From contig CAJMLN010000088.1 of NCBI GenBank assembly GCA_905214315.1, positions 1 through 5,072 of the forward strand: 5,072 nucleotides of DNA. The letters run 5' to 3'. A model generated the notes under the pieces. That model did not search any database. It was not told the origin of the DNA and worked only from the letters and a program-made list of their open reading frames with translations. Source of the stretch: an uncultured bacterium. GTDB lineage: Bacteria; Bacillota; Clostridia; Christensenellales; QALW01. Positions 3,806-5,072 of this stretch are shown piece after piece; positions within the stretch are counted from its first letter, which is position 1, and each line of letters starts with the position of its first letter. Both the position numbers and the translations under genes were made by a program.

Positions 3806-5072
3806 TTATTTTTTATCCTTTTTTTTACTGATAATAATTGCTGCCACAACAGCAGCCGCAACGATAACAACAGCCGCAACAATTGCTATAATAAGGCCGG
3901 TATCACTGTTTTTTTCATTGACCGTACCGTTTCCGGGGGTTTCCTGCGTTTCTCCGGGAGTTTCCTGCTCAGGATCAGAAATCTCATTCGGCGCCTCATC
4001 CAAAATCTCCGTAATCTTAAAGGTTGGCGCCGGAAGATCGCTTCCGTTACCGAGATTGGCAATATACTTTTCCTCCGTATGATCCACAAAAGCCAAAAGT
4101 TCAAGGCCATAGCCGATACCGGAAAGTCCGGTAAAAGAATTGGTTTTCAGCAAAATTTCATTTTCATTCAAAATCACGGCCTCCACATTGCTGTAGCCGG
4201 CGGATGTAATGGCTTTAAATCCCTTCAGTGCTTCTGCACTGCCCAATTTTTTAAGACCGCCCGCTGTATTTTTAAAATGTACAACCGTTCCCTCTTCCGT
4301 TTTATAGGCATACTCCGGCATAGGCGAAGAAACCTGTTCTTCATCCCCAATACCGTAATCCCGGGCCAGCGCCAGCGCGGCAAGCCGTTCGCCAACAGGC
4401 TGCTTATACAAAGGATGCGCCCAATCAGGATCACCATCCTGATATCCTTGATCCATGGAAACTACCATGCCGGAGTTTTTAACGACGGAAAGCCCGTCGA
4501 ACTGAACAGCACGCTGCTCAGCGATCTGCGGCCAACTGGTCAGCCCCTGCCCTCCGTGGGAGGAAAGCTGCACATAATAAAAGGGAAAATCCTGATTCAT
4601 TTTCTGCCGCAGATCCTCTACATAGATGTTCATGTATTCATTATATTTCCCGTAATCACTCTTTGCAAGGCCGGCTTCGCTTTCGCCCTGATAGAAAATC
4701 ATTCCTTTAATCGTCATATTGATAAACGGATGCATCAGCGCGTTATACATACCTGAAACAGGAATATCGTTTTCATAGCGCATATACTGTGCAGTGGCAG
4801 CGGCCTGTGCGCTCATCAACTGGCTCAGAGGAGATCCCGCGGAGGCCACCATAATCATGCCCATCGGCACGTCGGTTTCCTTTACCATTTTATGTGCAAA
4901 GAAAAAACCCATAGCCGAAAAGGCGTTCGCCGTTGATCGGGATTCTGTTCTCCATTTTTTTCCTTTTAACGGTTCCTCCTGGGGCGTAGCCATTGCCTCC
5001 GCGTTGCTTTTGGCGTCATCTCGTTTTTGGGTAAAGTAACGAATCATCCCTTCCTGTTCATTGATCATCTGG
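3806..5072 (-). CDS. Sialate O-acetylesterase-like SGNH hydrolase, membrane-anchored, N-terminus outside window
   Basis: About 421 residues are present. The frame is open to the window edge (a Gln codon precedes the ATG at 5068), and the nucleophile block (GQSNM-like) is missing, so the start lies beyond 5072. Numbered from that ATG, family features are FSAMGFFFAHKM (50-61), PMGMIMVASAGSPLSQLM (68-85), MIFYQGESEAG (123-133, the SASA-type block) and DPDWAHPLYKQPVGERLA (213-230). The last contains the D-x-x-H catalytic pair D215 and H218. A beta-rich C-terminal segment follows (GYGLELLAF ... LPAPTFKI), then an acidic Pro/Thr/Glu linker (about 365-385). A 23-residue hydrophobic helix (about 391-413) and a basic SKKKDKK tail end the protein. 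This predicts an extracellular enzyme tethered by its C-terminus, likely deacetylating sialic acid or acetylated glycans. The exact substrate is inference. Confidence 0.9.
   Translation of the reverse strand, partial: QMINEQEGMIRYFTQKRDDAKSNAEAMATPQEEPLKGKKWRTESRSTANAFSAMGFFFAHKMVKETDVPMGMIMVASAGSPLSQLMSAQAAATAQYMRYENDIPVSGMYNALMHPFINMTIKGMIFYQGESEAGLAKSDYGKYNEYMNIYVEDLRQKMNQDFPFYYVQLSSHGGQGLTSWPQIAEQRAVQFDGLSVVKNSGMVVSMDQGYQDGDPDWAHPLYKQPVGERLAALALARDYGIGDEEQVSSPMPEYAYKTEEGTVVHFKNTAGGLKKLGSAEALKGFKAITSAGYSNVEAVILNENEILLKTNSFTGLSGIGYGLELLAFVDHTEEKYIANLGNGSDLPAPTFKITEILDEAPNEISDPEQETPGETQETPGNGTVNEKNSDTGLIIAIVAAVVIVAAAVVAAIIISKKKDKK

Noticed and set aside
3609..4082. 157-residue plus-strand open frame
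   Set aside because: It is antisense to the TIGR04076-type start, the inter-gene hairpin and the membrane-anchor end of the esterase; low complexity mirrors the Ala/Val codons opposite.
4079..4756. 225-residue plus-strand open frame
   Set aside because: It is antisense to the clearly conserved esterase gene and resembles no known family.

Overview
The window looks like chromosomal DNA of a low-to-mid GC Gram-positive anaerobe, probably a gut Clostridia (Oscillospiraceae or Lachnospiraceae type). This is inference from strong AGGAGG-type ribosome sites, near-consensus sigma-A promoters, a tRNA gene with an encoded CCA end, very AT-rich spacers and the protein families present. The taxon cannot be fixed from the sequence alone.

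Layout: (1) 1-531, plus strand, is the C-terminal part of a Sel1-repeat protein that begins outside the window. (2) 532-1930 is about 1.4 kb with no credible protein gene. It contains a candidate short minus-strand RNA (promoter near 636-664, hairpin and T-run ending near 573), a featureless AT-rich stretch to about 1060, and then about 870 bp packed with structured repeats. The repeats comprise three diverged copies of one multi-hairpin element and an array of small palindromes. (3) 1931-2022, minus strand, is a tRNA-Ser(CGA) gene with its own consensus promoter and a strong terminator. The terminator is also the first hairpin of the nearest repeat copy. (4) 2182-3198, plus strand, is a complete PHP-domain metallohydrolase gene with promoter, ribosome site and terminator. 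(5) 3327-3677, minus strand, is a small cysteine-rich protein of the TIGR04076 type. (6) 3806-5072, minus strand, is the 3' part of a sialate O-acetylesterase-like (SGNH) gene ending in a C-terminal membrane anchor; its N-terminus lies beyond the window.

The protein genes do not form an obvious pathway. The PHP gene is its own transcription unit, divergent from the tRNA and convergent with the TIGR04076 gene. The esterase and TIGR04076 genes share a strand but have a long hairpin between them. I see no defence system, CRISPR array, transposase or integrase. The most unusual part is the non-coding 1066-1932 block, where copies of one element keep the same hairpins while the stem sequences differ.
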